Shown here one piece after another: positions 1 through 8,168 of a stretch of 64,000 bases of DNA. A program made the position numbers and the translations under genes. The notes under the pieces were generated by a model. That model was not told the origin of the DNA. It saw only the letters and a list, made by a program, of their open reading frames with translations, and did no database searches. The stretch comes from Nocardioides sp. S-1144. GTDB lineage: Bacteria; Actinomycetota; Actinomycetes; Propionibacteriales; Nocardioidaceae. Every line of letters starts with the position of its first letter. Position 1 is the first letter of the stretch. The DNA is taken from contig NZ_CP040695.2 of NCBI RefSeq assembly GCF_005954645.2, forward strand, positions 1,550,001-1,614,000. The letters run 5' to 3'.

Positions 1-31
1 TCGCACCCGAGGATCGTGACAGACTGCGGCG

Positions 32-595
32 GTGACTGGGAACGAGCTCTGGATCGTCCGCCACGGCCCCACCGAGTGGAGCCGGTCCGGCCGGCACACC
101 TCCGCCACCGACCTGCCGCTGCTCGAGGACGGCGAGGACGACGCCCGCGCGCTGGGCGAGCGTCTCGCGGACGTCGACGCGGCGCTGGTCCTCACCAGCC
201 CGCGGCTGCGCGCGCGTCGCACCGCCGAGCTGGCCGGCTTCGCCGACGCCCAGGTCGACGACGACCTCACCGAGTGGGGCTACGGCGAGTACGAGGGGAT
301 CACGACCCCGGCGATCCGCGAGCAGCGACCCGGCTGGGACATCTGGACCGACGGCTGCCCGGGCGGGGAGAGCCCCGACGAGGTCGGCGCGCGGCTGGAC
401 CGCGTCGTGGCCCGGGTGCTGGCGGCGTCCGGCCCGGTGATCGCCTTCGCGCACGGGCACTCGCTCCGCGTGCTGACGGCCCGCTGGCTGGGGCTGCCCG
501 TGAGCGAGGGCCGGTTGTTCAAGCTCGACACCGCCACCGTCTCGCTGCTCGGCCACGAGCGCGACTCGCCGGTCGTCGTCCGCTGGAACTCTTGA
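32..595 (+). CDS. histidine phosphatase family protein
   Basis: 187 aa with a GTG start. This is a phosphoglycerate-mutase-like phosphatase of the branch that uses a phosphohistidine intermediate. The N-terminal signature IVRHGPTEWS (about residues 8-17) contains the RHG nucleophile motif, and the second catalytic histidine lies in FAHGHSLR near residue 140. The length is typical of a single-domain cytosolic acid-phosphatase-like member. The substrate cannot be told from the sequence; related actinobacterial proteins act on sugar phosphates or nucleotides. It is followed after 32 bases by a DUF6758 gene and then a PHP phosphoesterase, all on the same strand, so the three probably form an operon. 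Confidence 0.9.
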   Translation: MTGNELWIVRHGPTEWSRSGRHTSATDLPLLEDGEDDARALGERLADVDAALVLTSPRLRARRTAELAGFADAQVDDDLTEWGYGEYEGITTPAIREQRPGWDIWTDGCPGGESPDEVGARLDRVVARVLAASGPVIAFAHGHSLRVLTARWLGLPVSEGRLFKLDTATVSLLGHERDSPVVVRWNS

Positions 596-627
596 CGCGA
601 GCCCCCCTCCCCGCGACCGTGGACGGC

Positions 628-1275
628 ATGTCGCTCTCGGCGGGCTGTCCTCGGTGCGCGGCCCCCGTCACGCAGACCGCGGCCGGGTGGGCCTGCCTCG
701 AGCACGCCGACATCGAGCCGCTGTGGCGCCCCGCCGAGGTCACCTACGACGCGTTCGCCGAGCACCTGAACCGCTCCCGCGCCGTCCCGACGTACCTGCC
801 CTGGCCGCTGAGCCCGGGCTGGGGCGTCACCGACTTCGCGGTCGTCGGCTCCGACCCCGAGCGCACCCGCGCCACGATGGCCTGCACCTCCGGCCCCAGC
901 GCCCTCGACGGCCCGGTCGACGTCCTCGTGGTCACCGAGGAGGCCGGCACCGGTCTCGGAGCCCGGGTCGCGGGCACCGTGCACCAGGACCCCGGGCCCG
1001 AGATCGGGGCCGGGACGCCGGCGGTGCGAGTCCGCCTCGACACCAGGGTGGTGCCGCTGTGGGCGGTCTCGACGAGCCCCGGGCCCGACGTCGCCGGCCG
1101 GGAGCAGGACCGGTCGGTGCTGGCGGGCGAGGCACACGGCCGCTGGCTGTGGATCGTGCTGCGCCCGGCGTCGGCGCTGCTGCTGCTGCGCGAGGAGTGG
1201 ATCCTGCGCGACGCCTCACGGGTGGGCCCGTCCCTGGTCTGGCTGCCGTTCGGGGGGCCGGCGCCCGCCTGGTGA
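628..1275 (+). CDS. DUF6758 family protein
   Basis: 215 aa. The ATG start was chosen because the reading frame upstream is only a shadow of the phosphatase gene. The N-terminus carries a short cysteine pair (CPRCAAPV, residues 6-13), a zinc-ribbon-like start, followed by CLEHAD. The rest is a single globular domain with the conserved WPLSPGWGVTDFAVVG stretch and a hydrophobic C-terminal helix region around RWLWIVLRPASALLLL. This matches the actinobacterial family I recall as DUF6758, which has no known function and is usually found next to a PHP-domain gene, as here. It probably belongs to the same transcript as its neighbours. Confidence 0.8.
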   Translation: MSLSAGCPRCAAPVTQTAAGWACLEHADIEPLWRPAEVTYDAFAEHLNRSRAVPTYLPWPLSPGWGVTDFAVVGSDPERTRATMACTSGPSALDGPVDVLVVTEEAGTGLGARVAGTVHQDPGPEIGAGTPAVRVRLDTRVVPLWAVSTSPGPDVAGREQDRSVLAGEAHGRWLWIVLRPASALLLLREEWILRDASRVGPSLVWLPFGGPAPAW

Positions 1276-1291
1276 CCCCTAGGCTGCCCGG

Positions 1292-2164
1292 GTGCGCATC
1301 GACCTCCACACCCACTCCCGGGTCAGCGACGGGACCCAGACCCCCACCGAGCTCGTCGTCGCCGCGCGCGCGGCCGGGCTGGACGTCGTCGCCCTCACCG
1401 ACCACGACACGGCGGCCGGGTGGGACGAGGCGGCCGACGCCGCGCTGGCGGTGGGCATCACCCTCGTGCGCGGCATGGAGATCAGCACCCGGCACCGCGG
1501 CCAGGGCGTCCACCTGCTCGCCTACCTCCCCGACCCGGAGCACCCGGGGCTGCGCGCCGAGCTCGAGCGGATCGTCGACGGCCGCGGCAGCCGGGCGCCC
1601 GCGATGCTCGCCGCGACCCACGCCCTCGGCATCGAGCTCACCCTCGACGACATCGCCACCGACGGCGTCCCCGGACGCCCGCACGTCGCCGACGCGCTCG
1701 TCCGCGCCGGTGTCGTGGCCAGCCGCGACGAGGCGTTCGCCCGCTACCTCGACGAGGGACGACCCGCCTACGTCGACCGCTACGCCGCGCCGCTGACCGG
1801 CACCATCGAGGCGGTCACCGCCGCGGGCGGCGTCAGCGTCGTCGCGCACCCGTGGGGCCGCGGCCGCCGGGCCGCGCTGCCGCCCGAGGAGCTCGCCGCC
1901 CTCGCCCGGCTCGGGCTCGCCGGTGTGGAGGTCGACCACCAGGACCACGACCCCGGCGTCCGCGAGGAGCTGCGCGCGCTGGCCCGCGACCTCGACCTCG
2001 TCGCCACCGGCTCCAGCGACCACCACGGCCTCGGCAAGACCGACCACGACCTCGGCTGCCACACCACCGCCGTCGCGGAGTACGAGCGGCTCCTCGACCG
2101 CGCCGCCACCGCCGCGACCGCCTCCGCCCGCGCCGTCCCCGCCCTCGTCACCCCCGCCGGCTGA
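1292..2164 (+). CDS. PHP domain metal-dependent phosphoesterase
   Basis: 290 aa, GTG start 14 bases after the preceding stop. It is a PHP (polymerase and histidinol phosphatase) fold hydrolase. Metal-binding motifs seen are DLHTHS at residues 4-9, ALTDHDT near residue 36, an aspartate/histidine stretch VVAHPWG around residue 185, and SSDHHG near 244. The layout matches the stand-alone RNase AM/YciV-like group, whose known members are 5'-3' exonucleases or nucleoside 3',5'-bisphosphate phosphatases; the exact activity here is inference. It is the last gene of the three-gene cluster and is followed by the long repeat array. Confidence 0.9.
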   Translation: MRIDLHTHSRVSDGTQTPTELVVAARAAGLDVVALTDHDTAAGWDEAADAALAVGITLVRGMEISTRHRGQGVHLLAYLPDPEHPGLRAELERIVDGRGSRAPAMLAATHALGIELTLDDIATDGVPGRPHVADALVRAGVVASRDEAFARYLDEGRPAYVDRYAAPLTGTIEAVTAAGGVSVVAHPWGRGRRAALPPEELAALARLGLAGVEVDHQDHDPGVREELRALARDLDLVATGSSDHHGLGKTDHDLGCHTTAVAEYERLLDRAATAATASARAVPALVTPAG

Positions 2165-2168
2165 TCCC

Positions 2169-2741
2169 GGAGGCTGAGCAAGCGAGCCCCAGCGAGCGCC
2201 GACGAAACCGGCCCCCGCCCCGGAGGTTGAGCAAGCGAGCGCCAGCGAGCGCCGACGAGACCGGCCCCCGCCCCGGAGGTTGAGCAAGCGAGCCCCAGCG
2301 AGCGCCGACGAAACTCCGGCCGCCGCCCCGGAGGTTGAGCAAGCGAGCGCCAGCGAGCGCCGACGAAACCGGCCGGACGTCGCCCGCTCCCCGCCGGAGG
2401 TTGAGCAAGCGAGCCCCAGCGAGCGCCGACGAAACCCGCGGGACGTCGCCCGCGCCCCGCCGGAGGTTGAGCAAGCGAGCGCCAGCGAGCGCCGACGAAA
2501 CCCCGGCCCCCGCCCCGGAGGTTGAGCAAGCGAGCGCCAGCGAGCGCCGACGAAACCCCGGTCCCCGCCCCGGAGGTTGAGCAAGCGAGCGCCAGCGAGC
2601 GCCGACGAAACCCGCCGGACGTCGAGCGCCCGCCCCGGAGGTTGAGCAAGCGAGCCCCAGCGAGCGCCGACGAAACCCCGGCCCCCGCCCGCGCCCCGCC
2701 GGAGGTTGAGCAAGCGAGCCCCAGCGAGCGCCGACGAAACC
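2169..2741. repeat. ten-copy intergenic 41-bp repeat array
   Basis: Ten copies of a 41-bp unit begin at 2169, 2222, 2275, 2330, 2396, 2462, 2517, 2572, 2637 and 2701. Each begins GGAGGTTGAGCAAGCGAGC and ends CCGACGAAACC. Inside the unit a 10-bp sequence AGCGAGCGCC occurs twice in tandem; in some copies one base differs (GAGCCCC instead of GAGCGCC). Copies are separated by 12-25 bases of C-rich filler, and three fillers share GGACGTCG. The array fills almost the whole gap between two convergent genes. The short open frames through it are translations of the repeat and not genes. Actinobacterial genomes carry scattered GGTTGAGC...GAAACC elements; a tandem set of ten is unusual. Function unknown. 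Confidence 0.93.
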
Positions 2742-2809
2742 CCGGCACCCAGACCGATCCGCCCGACGACCGACGAAGCGCCCCCCAGCTCGCCCCTCGC
2801 CGGACCGGG

Positions 2810-3571
2810 CTACCGCCGCCCGATGGACTGGTAGGCCTGCAGCGCGCGGTTCGGGACCAGCCGGGTCAGCGCGATGACGGTCTTGTACTGCGCCCCGGGG
2901 ACCGAGATGATCCGCCCCTTGGCGTAGTCCTTGAGCGCCCGCTCGACGAGGAAGTCGACGTCGAGCCACATGAAGCCGTCGCCGCGCTTGACCTCCATCC
3001 GCTCGTGGAACTCGGTCTTGGTGAACCCCGGGCACAGCGCCATCACGGTGACGCCCTGCGCGCGGTACTCGTTGGCGGCCCACTCGCTGAAGCTGTTCAC
3101 CCACGCCTTGGCGGCGGAGTACGAGCCGCGGGGGAGGAACGCCGCGACGCTGGAGACGTTGATGATGCCGCCGCTGCCGCGCTCGGTCATCGCGCCGAGG
3201 GCGGCGTGGCTGAGCCGGAGCACCGCGGTGACGAGGACCGCGAGCATCGCCTCCTCGGCCTCGACCGGGTTGTCGAGGAACCGCTTCTTCAGGCCGAACC
3301 CGGCGTTGTTGACCAGCAGGTCGACCGCGCGCTCGCGGTCGGCGACGCGGGCCTCGACCCGGGCGAGCTGGTCGGGCTCGACGAGGTCGGCGACCAGGAC
3401 CTCGACGTCGACGCCGTGCGCGGCGCGCAGGTCCGCCGCCACCTGCTCGAGCCGGCCGGCGTCGCGAGCGACCAGCACGAGGTCGTGCCCGTGGCGGGCG
3501 AGGTGGACGGCGAAGGCGTGGCCGATGCCGGCGGTGGCGCCGGTGACGAGTGCGGTGGGCATGGCAGGCAT
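2810..3571 (-). CDS. SDR family NAD(P)-dependent oxidoreductase
   Basis: 253 aa as drawn; a second ATG three codons later (at 3562) is equally possible and neither has a clear ribosome site. Classical short-chain dehydrogenase: N-terminal cofactor motif TGATAGIG (about residues 10-17), NNAG of the Rossmann core, and the catalytic Ser plus YSAAK motif (VSSVAAF...GSYSAAKAW). Substrate is unknown; the closest-looking family is the DltE/YciK-type oxidoreductase group. The gene is convergent with the PHP phosphoesterase across the repeat array and divergent from parA. Confidence 0.88.
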   Translation of the reverse strand: MPAMPTALVTGATAGIGHAFAVHLARHGHDLVLVARDAGRLEQVAADLRAAHGVDVEVLVADLVEPDQLARVEARVADRERAVDLLVNNAGFGLKKRFLDNPVEAEEAMLAVLVTAVLRLSHAALGAMTERGSGGIINVSSVAAFLPRGSYSAAKAWVNSFSEWAANEYRAQGVTVMALCPGFTKTEFHERMEVKRGDGFMWLDVDFLVERALKDYAKGRIISVPGAQYKTVIALTRLVPNRALQAYQSIGRR

Positions 3572-3676
3572 CGTCGCAGGACGGCGATCGCCGCGCACGA
3601 CACAGGTCGGGTCGCCGGGCAGCACGCCGGGGGACGTGCGCGGCTCGGGGGCCGCGGTCGGGCATGATGGGAGCCG

Positions 3677-4456
3677 ATGACCACGACCCTCGCGATCGCC
3701 AACCAGAAGGGCGGCGTCGCCAAGACGACCAGCGTCGCCTCCATCGGTGCCGCGCTCGCCGAGCTCGGTCACTCCGTCCTGCTGGTCGACCTCGACCCCC
3801 AGGCGTGCCTGACGTTCTCCCTCGGCATCGACCCGGAGGACCTCGAGCTGTCGGTCCACCACGTGCTGACGAAGGGGCTCGACCCCACCGAGGTCGTGCT
3901 CCAGACCGACGACGGCGTGGCGCTGATGCCCGCGACGATCGAGCTGGCCCGCGCCGAGGCCGACCTGCTGACCCGTACCGGCCGCGAGCACGTGCTGCGC
4001 TCCATGATCGAGGACCTCGCCGCCCGCGGCAGCCACTACGACTGGATCCTGCTCGACTGCCCGCCCTCGCTCGGGGTGCTCACGGTCGCGGCGCTGACCG
4101 CCGCCGACGGCGTCCTGGTGCCGCTGCAGTGCGAGACGCTGTCCCACCGCGGCGTCGGCCAGCTCCTCGACACCGTCCACGACGTCAAGCGGTTCACCAA
4201 CCGCGACCTCGTGGTCTGGGGCGTGCTGCCGACGCTGTACGACGGCCGCACGACCCACGCGCGCACCGTGCTGGAGACCATCTCGGAGACCTACGACCTC
4301 GAGGTCGTGGAGCCGCCGATCCCGAAGACGATCAAGTTCGCCGAGGCGCCGGCCGCCGGCCGCTCGATCCTGGCGACCAGCCGCAGCAGCAAGGGCGCCG
4401 CCGCCTACCGGGCGGTCGCGGCCAACCTGGTCACCCGGGCGGGGCGCGCGTCGTGA
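3677..4456 (+). CDS. ParA/Soj-type ATPase, no ParB partner here
   Basis: 259 aa. ParA/MinD superfamily P-loop ATPase with the deviant Walker A KGGVAKTT (residues 11-18), the DLDPQACL motif at about residue 39, and the LLDCPPSLG Walker B region near residue 125. Length and motifs fit the small chromosomal Soj type that lacks an N-terminal HTH. No parB or parS-like cluster is nearby, so it is an orphan ParA like M. tuberculosis Rv3213c, which occupies the same relative place next to an rhlE-like helicase. Its stop overlaps the GTG start of a secreted L,D-transpeptidase gene by four bases, so the two are probably co-translated. Confidence 0.92.
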   Translation: MTTTLAIANQKGGVAKTTSVASIGAALAELGHSVLLVDLDPQACLTFSLGIDPEDLELSVHHVLTKGLDPTEVVLQTDDGVALMPATIELARAEADLLTRTGREHVLRSMIEDLAARGSHYDWILLDCPPSLGVLTVAALTAADGVLVPLQCETLSHRGVGQLLDTVHDVKRFTNRDLVVWGVLPTLYDGRTTHARTVLETISETYDLEVVEPPIPKTIKFAEAPAAGRSILATSRSSKGAAAYRAVAANLVTRAGRAS

Positions 4457-5241
4457 GCCGGCACCGGATGGACCCGCCGCCGCGCTACCGCGCCCGGCAG
4501 GGCCGCTTCGTCGTCCTGGGCGTCTCGCTGGCCACGACGGCGGTGGCGCTGCTCGGCAGCACCGGCGTCCTGCCCTCGGCCGCCGACGACGAGCCGCGGG
4601 GTGGGAACCGGGCCGCCGTGGCCGCCGCCGACGTCTCGGACGACCGGAGCGCCCGCGACGCCGTCGCGACCGCCGACCCGACTGCTGAGCCGACGTCCGA
4701 GCCGACGTCGGAGCCCACGTCGGAGCCGACGTCCGAGCCCACGTCGGAGCCGCCCGCACCGACGTCCGGGGCGGGGGAGTCCGACGAGGAGTCGACGTCC
4801 GGGGCGGAGGGTCCGTCCGCGGAGGAGACGGCCACGGTGCTGCCTGCCGACAGCGGCACCGGTCGGCGCGTGGTCTTCAGCGAGGGACGGCAGCGGGTCT
4901 GGCTGGTCGGCGGCGACGACGAGATCGAGCGCACCTACCTGGTCTCGGGCAGCCTGACCGACAACCTCGACCCCGGCACCTACGAGGTGTACTCCCGCTC
5001 CGAGGATGCCATCGGGATCGACGACTCGGGCACGATGGAGTGGTTCGTCCGGTTCACCCAGGGCGACACCGGTGCGGCGATCGGGTTCCACACGATCCCC
5101 GTCGACGACGGCGCCCGGGTGCAGACCAAGGCGCAGCTCGGCACGCCGCAGTCGCACGGCTGCATCCGCCAGGCCACGCCCGACGCGCTCGCGCTGTGGG
5201 ACTTCGCCCCGCTCGGCACCACCGTCGTCGTCACCGACTGA
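4453..5241 (+). CDS. L,D-transpeptidase with PTSE-repeat stalk
   Basis: 262 aa. The GTG start overlaps the parA stop (GTGA); an ATG five codons later is an alternative. One N-terminal membrane segment or signal anchor spans roughly residues 18-37. It is followed by a disordered stalk with about five PTSE repeats near residues 79-97, encoded by a 12-bp DNA repeat. The C-terminal half is an ErfK/YbiS/YnhG L,D-transpeptidase domain with the catalytic SHGCIR motif, Cys at 237 and His at 235. Such enzymes form 3-3 cross-links in peptidoglycan or attach proteins to it, outside the membrane. A hairpin between this gene and the convergent helicase gene likely terminates both. Confidence 0.9.
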   Translation: MSRHRMDPPPRYRARQGRFVVLGVSLATTAVALLGSTGVLPSAADDEPRGGNRAAVAAADVSDDRSARDAVATADPTAEPTSEPTSEPTSEPTSEPTSEPPAPTSGAGESDEESTSGAEGPSAEETATVLPADSGTGRRVVFSEGRQRVWLVGGDDEIERTYLVSGSLTDNLDPGTYEVYSRSEDAIGIDDSGTMEWFVRFTQGDTGAAIGFHTIPVDDGARVQTKAQLGTPQSHGCIRQATPDALALWDFAPLGTTVVVTD

Positions 5242-5301
5242 CCCGAGCCGCCGAGGGGCTGGGCGGCGCCCGCGCCGTCGCGCGCGGTCGCCCGAAAACT
5301 G

Positions 5302-5333
5302 GCAGGAGCCCCCGGCGGACCGGGGACTCCTGC
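5302..5333. terminator. bidirectional hairpin terminator
   Basis: Inverted repeat GCAGGAG-(C)CCCCGG, loop CGGA, CCGGGG(A)-CTCCTGC, with one mismatch. It lies between the stop of the L,D-transpeptidase gene and the stop of the convergent helicase gene. There is no T-run, as is common for actinobacterial terminators. Confidence 0.65.
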
Positions 5334-5350
5334 GTGTCGGTGCGGGCGGG

Positions 5351-6904
5351 TCAGCCCTCGTTCGTGCCCTCGCTGGTGGCCGACGCGGCACCCGAGCCGG
5401 AGCCCGAGCCGCCGCGGCGACGGCGGCGGCGCGGCCGGGTGCCGGCGGGAGCACCGGAGGCGGTGACCTCCTGCGCCTCGCCGGCGGTCACGGGTGCGCC
5501 CTCGGGCTTCGAGTCGGCCGAGCCGGCGCCCGAGGCGACGCTCTCGCCCGAGCGGGTGCGGGTGCGCGACCGGTCGCGGTTGCGCGGCGCGCGCTCGCGG
5601 CGCTCGCCGTCGCGGCCCCCGTCACGGCCGCCGTCACGGCCACGGTCCTCGCGCGGCTTCCGCTCGACCGGCTTCTCGGGCACGATCCGGCCCTTGGTGC
5701 CGGGCGCGATGCCCTGGTCGTGGAAGAGGTGCTCGGAGGTCGAGTACGTCTCCTGCGGCTCGTCGAAGGGCAGGTCGAGGGTCTTGTTGATCATCTTCCA
5801 GCGGTGCACGTCGGCCCAGTCGACGAACGTGATCGCGGTGCCCGAGGCGCCGGCGCGGCCGGTGCGGCCGATCCGGTGGACGTAGGTCTTGTCGTCCTCG
5901 GGGCAGGTGTAGTTGATGACGTGCGAGACGCCGCGGACGTCGATGCCGCGGGCGGCGACGTCGGTGGCGACCAGGACGCGGATCCTGTCCTCGCGGAACT
6001 TGGCCAGCGCCTTCTCGCGCGCGACCTGCGCCATGTCGCCGTGCAGCGGGCTGGTGGCGAAGCCGCGCTCCTCGAGGTCGTCGGCGATCCGCTGCGCCTG
6101 GCGCTTGGTGCGGGTGAAGACGATGAACTTCTCGGCGTCCTCGGCCTGCAGGATCCGGCCGATGATCTCGGGCTTGTCGAGGTCGTGGGCCTGGTAGATG
6201 AACTGCGCGGTGGCCGGGACCATGGTGGTGTCGTAGGACGACTCGGCGCGGATGTTCATCGGGTGCCGCATGTGGGTGCGGGCCAGCGCCACGATCGCGG
6301 CCGGCATGGTCGCCGAGAACAGCATCGTCTGGCGGGTCTCGGGGGTCATGCTGAGCAGCCGCTGCACGTCGGGCAGGAACCCGAGGTCGAGCATCTCGTC
6401 GGCCTCGTCGAGGACGACGGCGTGCACGTGCGACAGGTCGAGGGCCCGGCGGTTGGCCAGGTCGATGAGGCGCCCGGGCGTGCCGACGACGATGTCGACG
6501 CCGCTGGCCAGGGTGTCGAGCTGGGTGTCGTAGCCGACGCCGCCGTAGACGGTGAGGACCCGGAGGCCGAGGTCCTTGCTGGCCAGGTGCAGGTCGTTGG
6601 AGACCTGGAGCGCGAGCTCGCGCGTCGGGGCCACGATGAGGGCCTGCGGCTTGCCCTGCGGCAGGTCGGCGTAGGCGGCATCGGTGGAGACGACGCTGCG
6701 CTGCAGGACCGGGATGCCGAAGGCGAGGGTCTTGCCGGTGCCGGTGCGGGCCTGACCAATCAGGTCGGTGCCCATCAGCGCGACGGAGAGGGTCATCTCC
6801 TGGATGGCGAAGGGGGTTGTGATGCCGGCGCGCTCGAGCGCGTCGCAGATCTCGGGGAGGACCCCGAGCTCACGGAAGGTGGTGGTCAATGTTCTGCTTT
6901 CCAT
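5351..6904 (-). CDS. DEAD-box ATP-dependent RNA helicase (RhlE-like)
   Basis: 517 aa. Complete DEAD-box core: Q-motif around residues 28-35, Walker A ARTGTGKT (52-59), PTRELA (93-98), DEAD (166-169), SAT, and HRIGRTGRAG of motif VI. The C-terminal ~120 residues are a low-complexity Arg/Gly/Glu tail with RDGGRDGGRDG repeats and a basic RRRRRRGG cluster, as in RNA-binding tails of actinobacterial RhlE/CsdA-type helicases. It probably unwinds structured RNA during ribosome assembly or mRNA decay. The position next to parA and a ferritin-like gene matches M. tuberculosis rhlE (Rv3211). Confidence 0.93.
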   Translation of the reverse strand: MESRTLTTTFRELGVLPEICDALERAGITTPFAIQEMTLSVALMGTDLIGQARTGTGKTLAFGIPVLQRSVVSTDAAYADLPQGKPQALIVAPTRELALQVSNDLHLASKDLGLRVLTVYGGVGYDTQLDTLASGVDIVVGTPGRLIDLANRRALDLSHVHAVVLDEADEMLDLGFLPDVQRLLSMTPETRQTMLFSATMPAAIVALARTHMRHPMNIRAESSYDTTMVPATAQFIYQAHDLDKPEIIGRILQAEDAEKFIVFTRTKRQAQRIADDLEERGFATSPLHGDMAQVAREKALAKFREDRIRVLVATDVAARGIDVRGVSHVINYTCPEDDKTYVHRIGRTGRAGASGTAITFVDWADVHRWKMINKTLDLPFDEPQETYSTSEHLFHDQGIAPGTKGRIVPEKPVERKPREDRGRDGGRDGGRDGERRERAPRNRDRSRTRTRSGESVASGAGSADSKPEGAPVTAGEAQEVTASGAPAGTRPRRRRRRGGSGSGSGAASATSEGTNEG

Positions 6905-7088
6905 CGGTCAAGCCAGGCAGCCGATTGCGATCGTGTCGACGAATCTGTGCGGCCGGCCGACCGGTGTGGCACCGGGCCGTGGGCGAGGCTGACCGCGCAC
7001 ATACGGGAGCGGGAATCGGGCGCGTCAGGTCGTGGACCTGGGTCTGCGCTCCCGCTCGTGGGGCCAGTCTATCGAATAGGGTGCGCCC

Positions 7089-7805
7089 ATGTCCGAATCC
7101 CCCGACCCCGCGCCGCGTCCCGACGACGGGGCGGCCCCGGTCGACCCGGTGTACCGCGACGCGGTGGTCGACCTGCTCGGCGTCATCTCCTACGGCGAGA
7201 TCACCGCCTTCGAGCGGCTCGCCGACGACTCCAAGCTCGCCCCGACGATGCAGGACAAGGTGGCGCTGGCCACGATGGCGGCCACCGAGCTCGGCAAGGT
7301 CGGGCGGCTGCACCAGCGGATCAGCGAGCTCGGCGGGGACCCGTTCGCGGCGATGGCCCCGTTCCGGGTCGCCATCGACTCCTTCCACCAGCACACCGCG
7401 CCGTCCGACTGGCTCGAGGGACTCGTGAAGGCGTTCGTCGGCGACGGTCTGGCCAACGACTTCTACCGCGAGATCGCGGCCTTCCTCGACCCCGGCACCC
7501 GCGACCTCGTCCTGGCCTCGCTCGACGACGACGGCGGCCACGCGGCGTTCGTGGTCGAGCGGGTGCGCGAGGGCATCGCCACCGACCCGCGCCACGGCGG
7601 GCGGCTCGCGCTGTGGGGCCGCCGGCTGATGGGGGAGGCGCTCACCCAGGCCCAGCGCGTCGCGGCCGACCGCGACTCGCTCACGGCGCTGCTGACCGGT
7701 GGCGTCGACCGCCCCGGGCTCGACCTGGCCGCCCTCGGCCGGATGTTCACCCGGCTCACCGAGCGGCACGCCGAGCGGATGAGCGAGCTCGGCCTCGACT
7801 CCTAG
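7089..7805 (+). CDS. ferritin-like fold protein
   Basis: 238 aa, ATG start. Mainly alpha-helical, with the pattern seen in the actinobacterial ferritin-like (MiaE-like diiron superfamily) family that includes M. tuberculosis Rv3210c. Candidate metal or fold residues are E in ATMAATELGKV and the H/E pattern of GRLHQRISELGG. The N-terminal 20 residues are acidic and proline-rich. No catalytic role is established for the family. It is divergent from the helicase gene and convergent with the DUF3107 gene. Confidence 0.85.
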   Translation: MSESPDPAPRPDDGAAPVDPVYRDAVVDLLGVISYGEITAFERLADDSKLAPTMQDKVALATMAATELGKVGRLHQRISELGGDPFAAMAPFRVAIDSFHQHTAPSDWLEGLVKAFVGDGLANDFYREIAAFLDPGTRDLVLASLDDDGGHAAFVVERVREGIATDPRHGGRLALWGRRLMGEALTQAQRVAADRDSLTALLTGGVDRPGLDLAALGRMFTRLTERHAERMSELGLDS

Positions 7806-7838
7806 CCGGCCCGCGACGTCGGACTGGGCGGCCGAAAC

Positions 7839-7876
7839 CTGAACTTGTCGGCCGGGATCCCGGCCGACAAGTTCAG
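7839..7876. terminator. perfect 38-bp palindrome in a convergent gap
   Basis: A perfect palindrome with 19-base arms (CTGAACTTGTCGGCCGGGA and its complement) and no loop. It is flanked by AAA on one side and TTT on the other. Placed between the stops of two convergent genes, it most simply acts as a two-way transcription terminator, although it is longer and more perfect than needed. Confidence 0.7.
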
Positions 7877-7877
7877 A

Positions 7878-7899
7878 TTTCCCCGGTCGACCGGGGAAA
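7878..7899. terminator. perfect 22-bp palindrome, second element
   Basis: TTTCCCCGGTC followed directly by its complement GACCGGGGAAA. It begins two bases after the 38-bp palindrome. The flanking T and A runs make it terminator-like in both directions; it lies just beyond the 3' end of the DUF3107 gene. Confidence 0.6.
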
Positions 7900-7913
7900 C
7901 CCCGGCCCCGGTC

Positions 7914-8135
7914 TCAGCTCCGGAAACCGACGGCGCCGGAGACACCGCCACCGATCTCGATGTAGGCGATCTTGCCGGCCGGGACGATGACCTTGCGGCC
8001 CTTGCTGTCGGTGAGGGCGAGGACGCCGTCCGCCTGGACGGCGTCGCTCACGAGCCTCTCGACACCCTCGGCGGACTCGTCGGTCTCGACGACGAGCTCA
8101 CGCGGCGAGTGCTGGACGCCGATCTTGACCTCCAT
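7914..8135 (-). CDS. DUF3107 domain protein
   Basis: 73 aa. Small alpha/beta protein starting MEVKIGVQHSPREL and ending with a glycine-rich YIEIGGGVSGAVGF segment. This matches DUF3107, the family of the M. tuberculosis protein TB9.4 (Rv3208A), in length and pattern. Function unknown. It is co-directional with the TetR gene upstream (33-base gap), so the two are probably one transcript, as in mycobacteria. Confidence 0.88.
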   Translation of the reverse strand: MEVKIGVQHSPRELVVETDESAEGVERLVSDAVQADGVLALTDSKGRKVIVPAGKIAYIEIGGGVSGAVGFRS

Positions 8136-8168
8136 GGTCAGGGCTCCTTCTGTAGGTCGTGCGGGTGT

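Noticed and set aside
2280..2580. Small proteins of the MSKRAPASADET type encoded in the array
   Set aside because: They are translations of the repeat unit in different frames, with no ribosome site and no independent support.
2169..2741. CRISPR array
   Set aside because: The spacers are short (12-25 bases), C-rich and similar to one another, and no cas gene is nearby. The repeat lies in a convergent gap.
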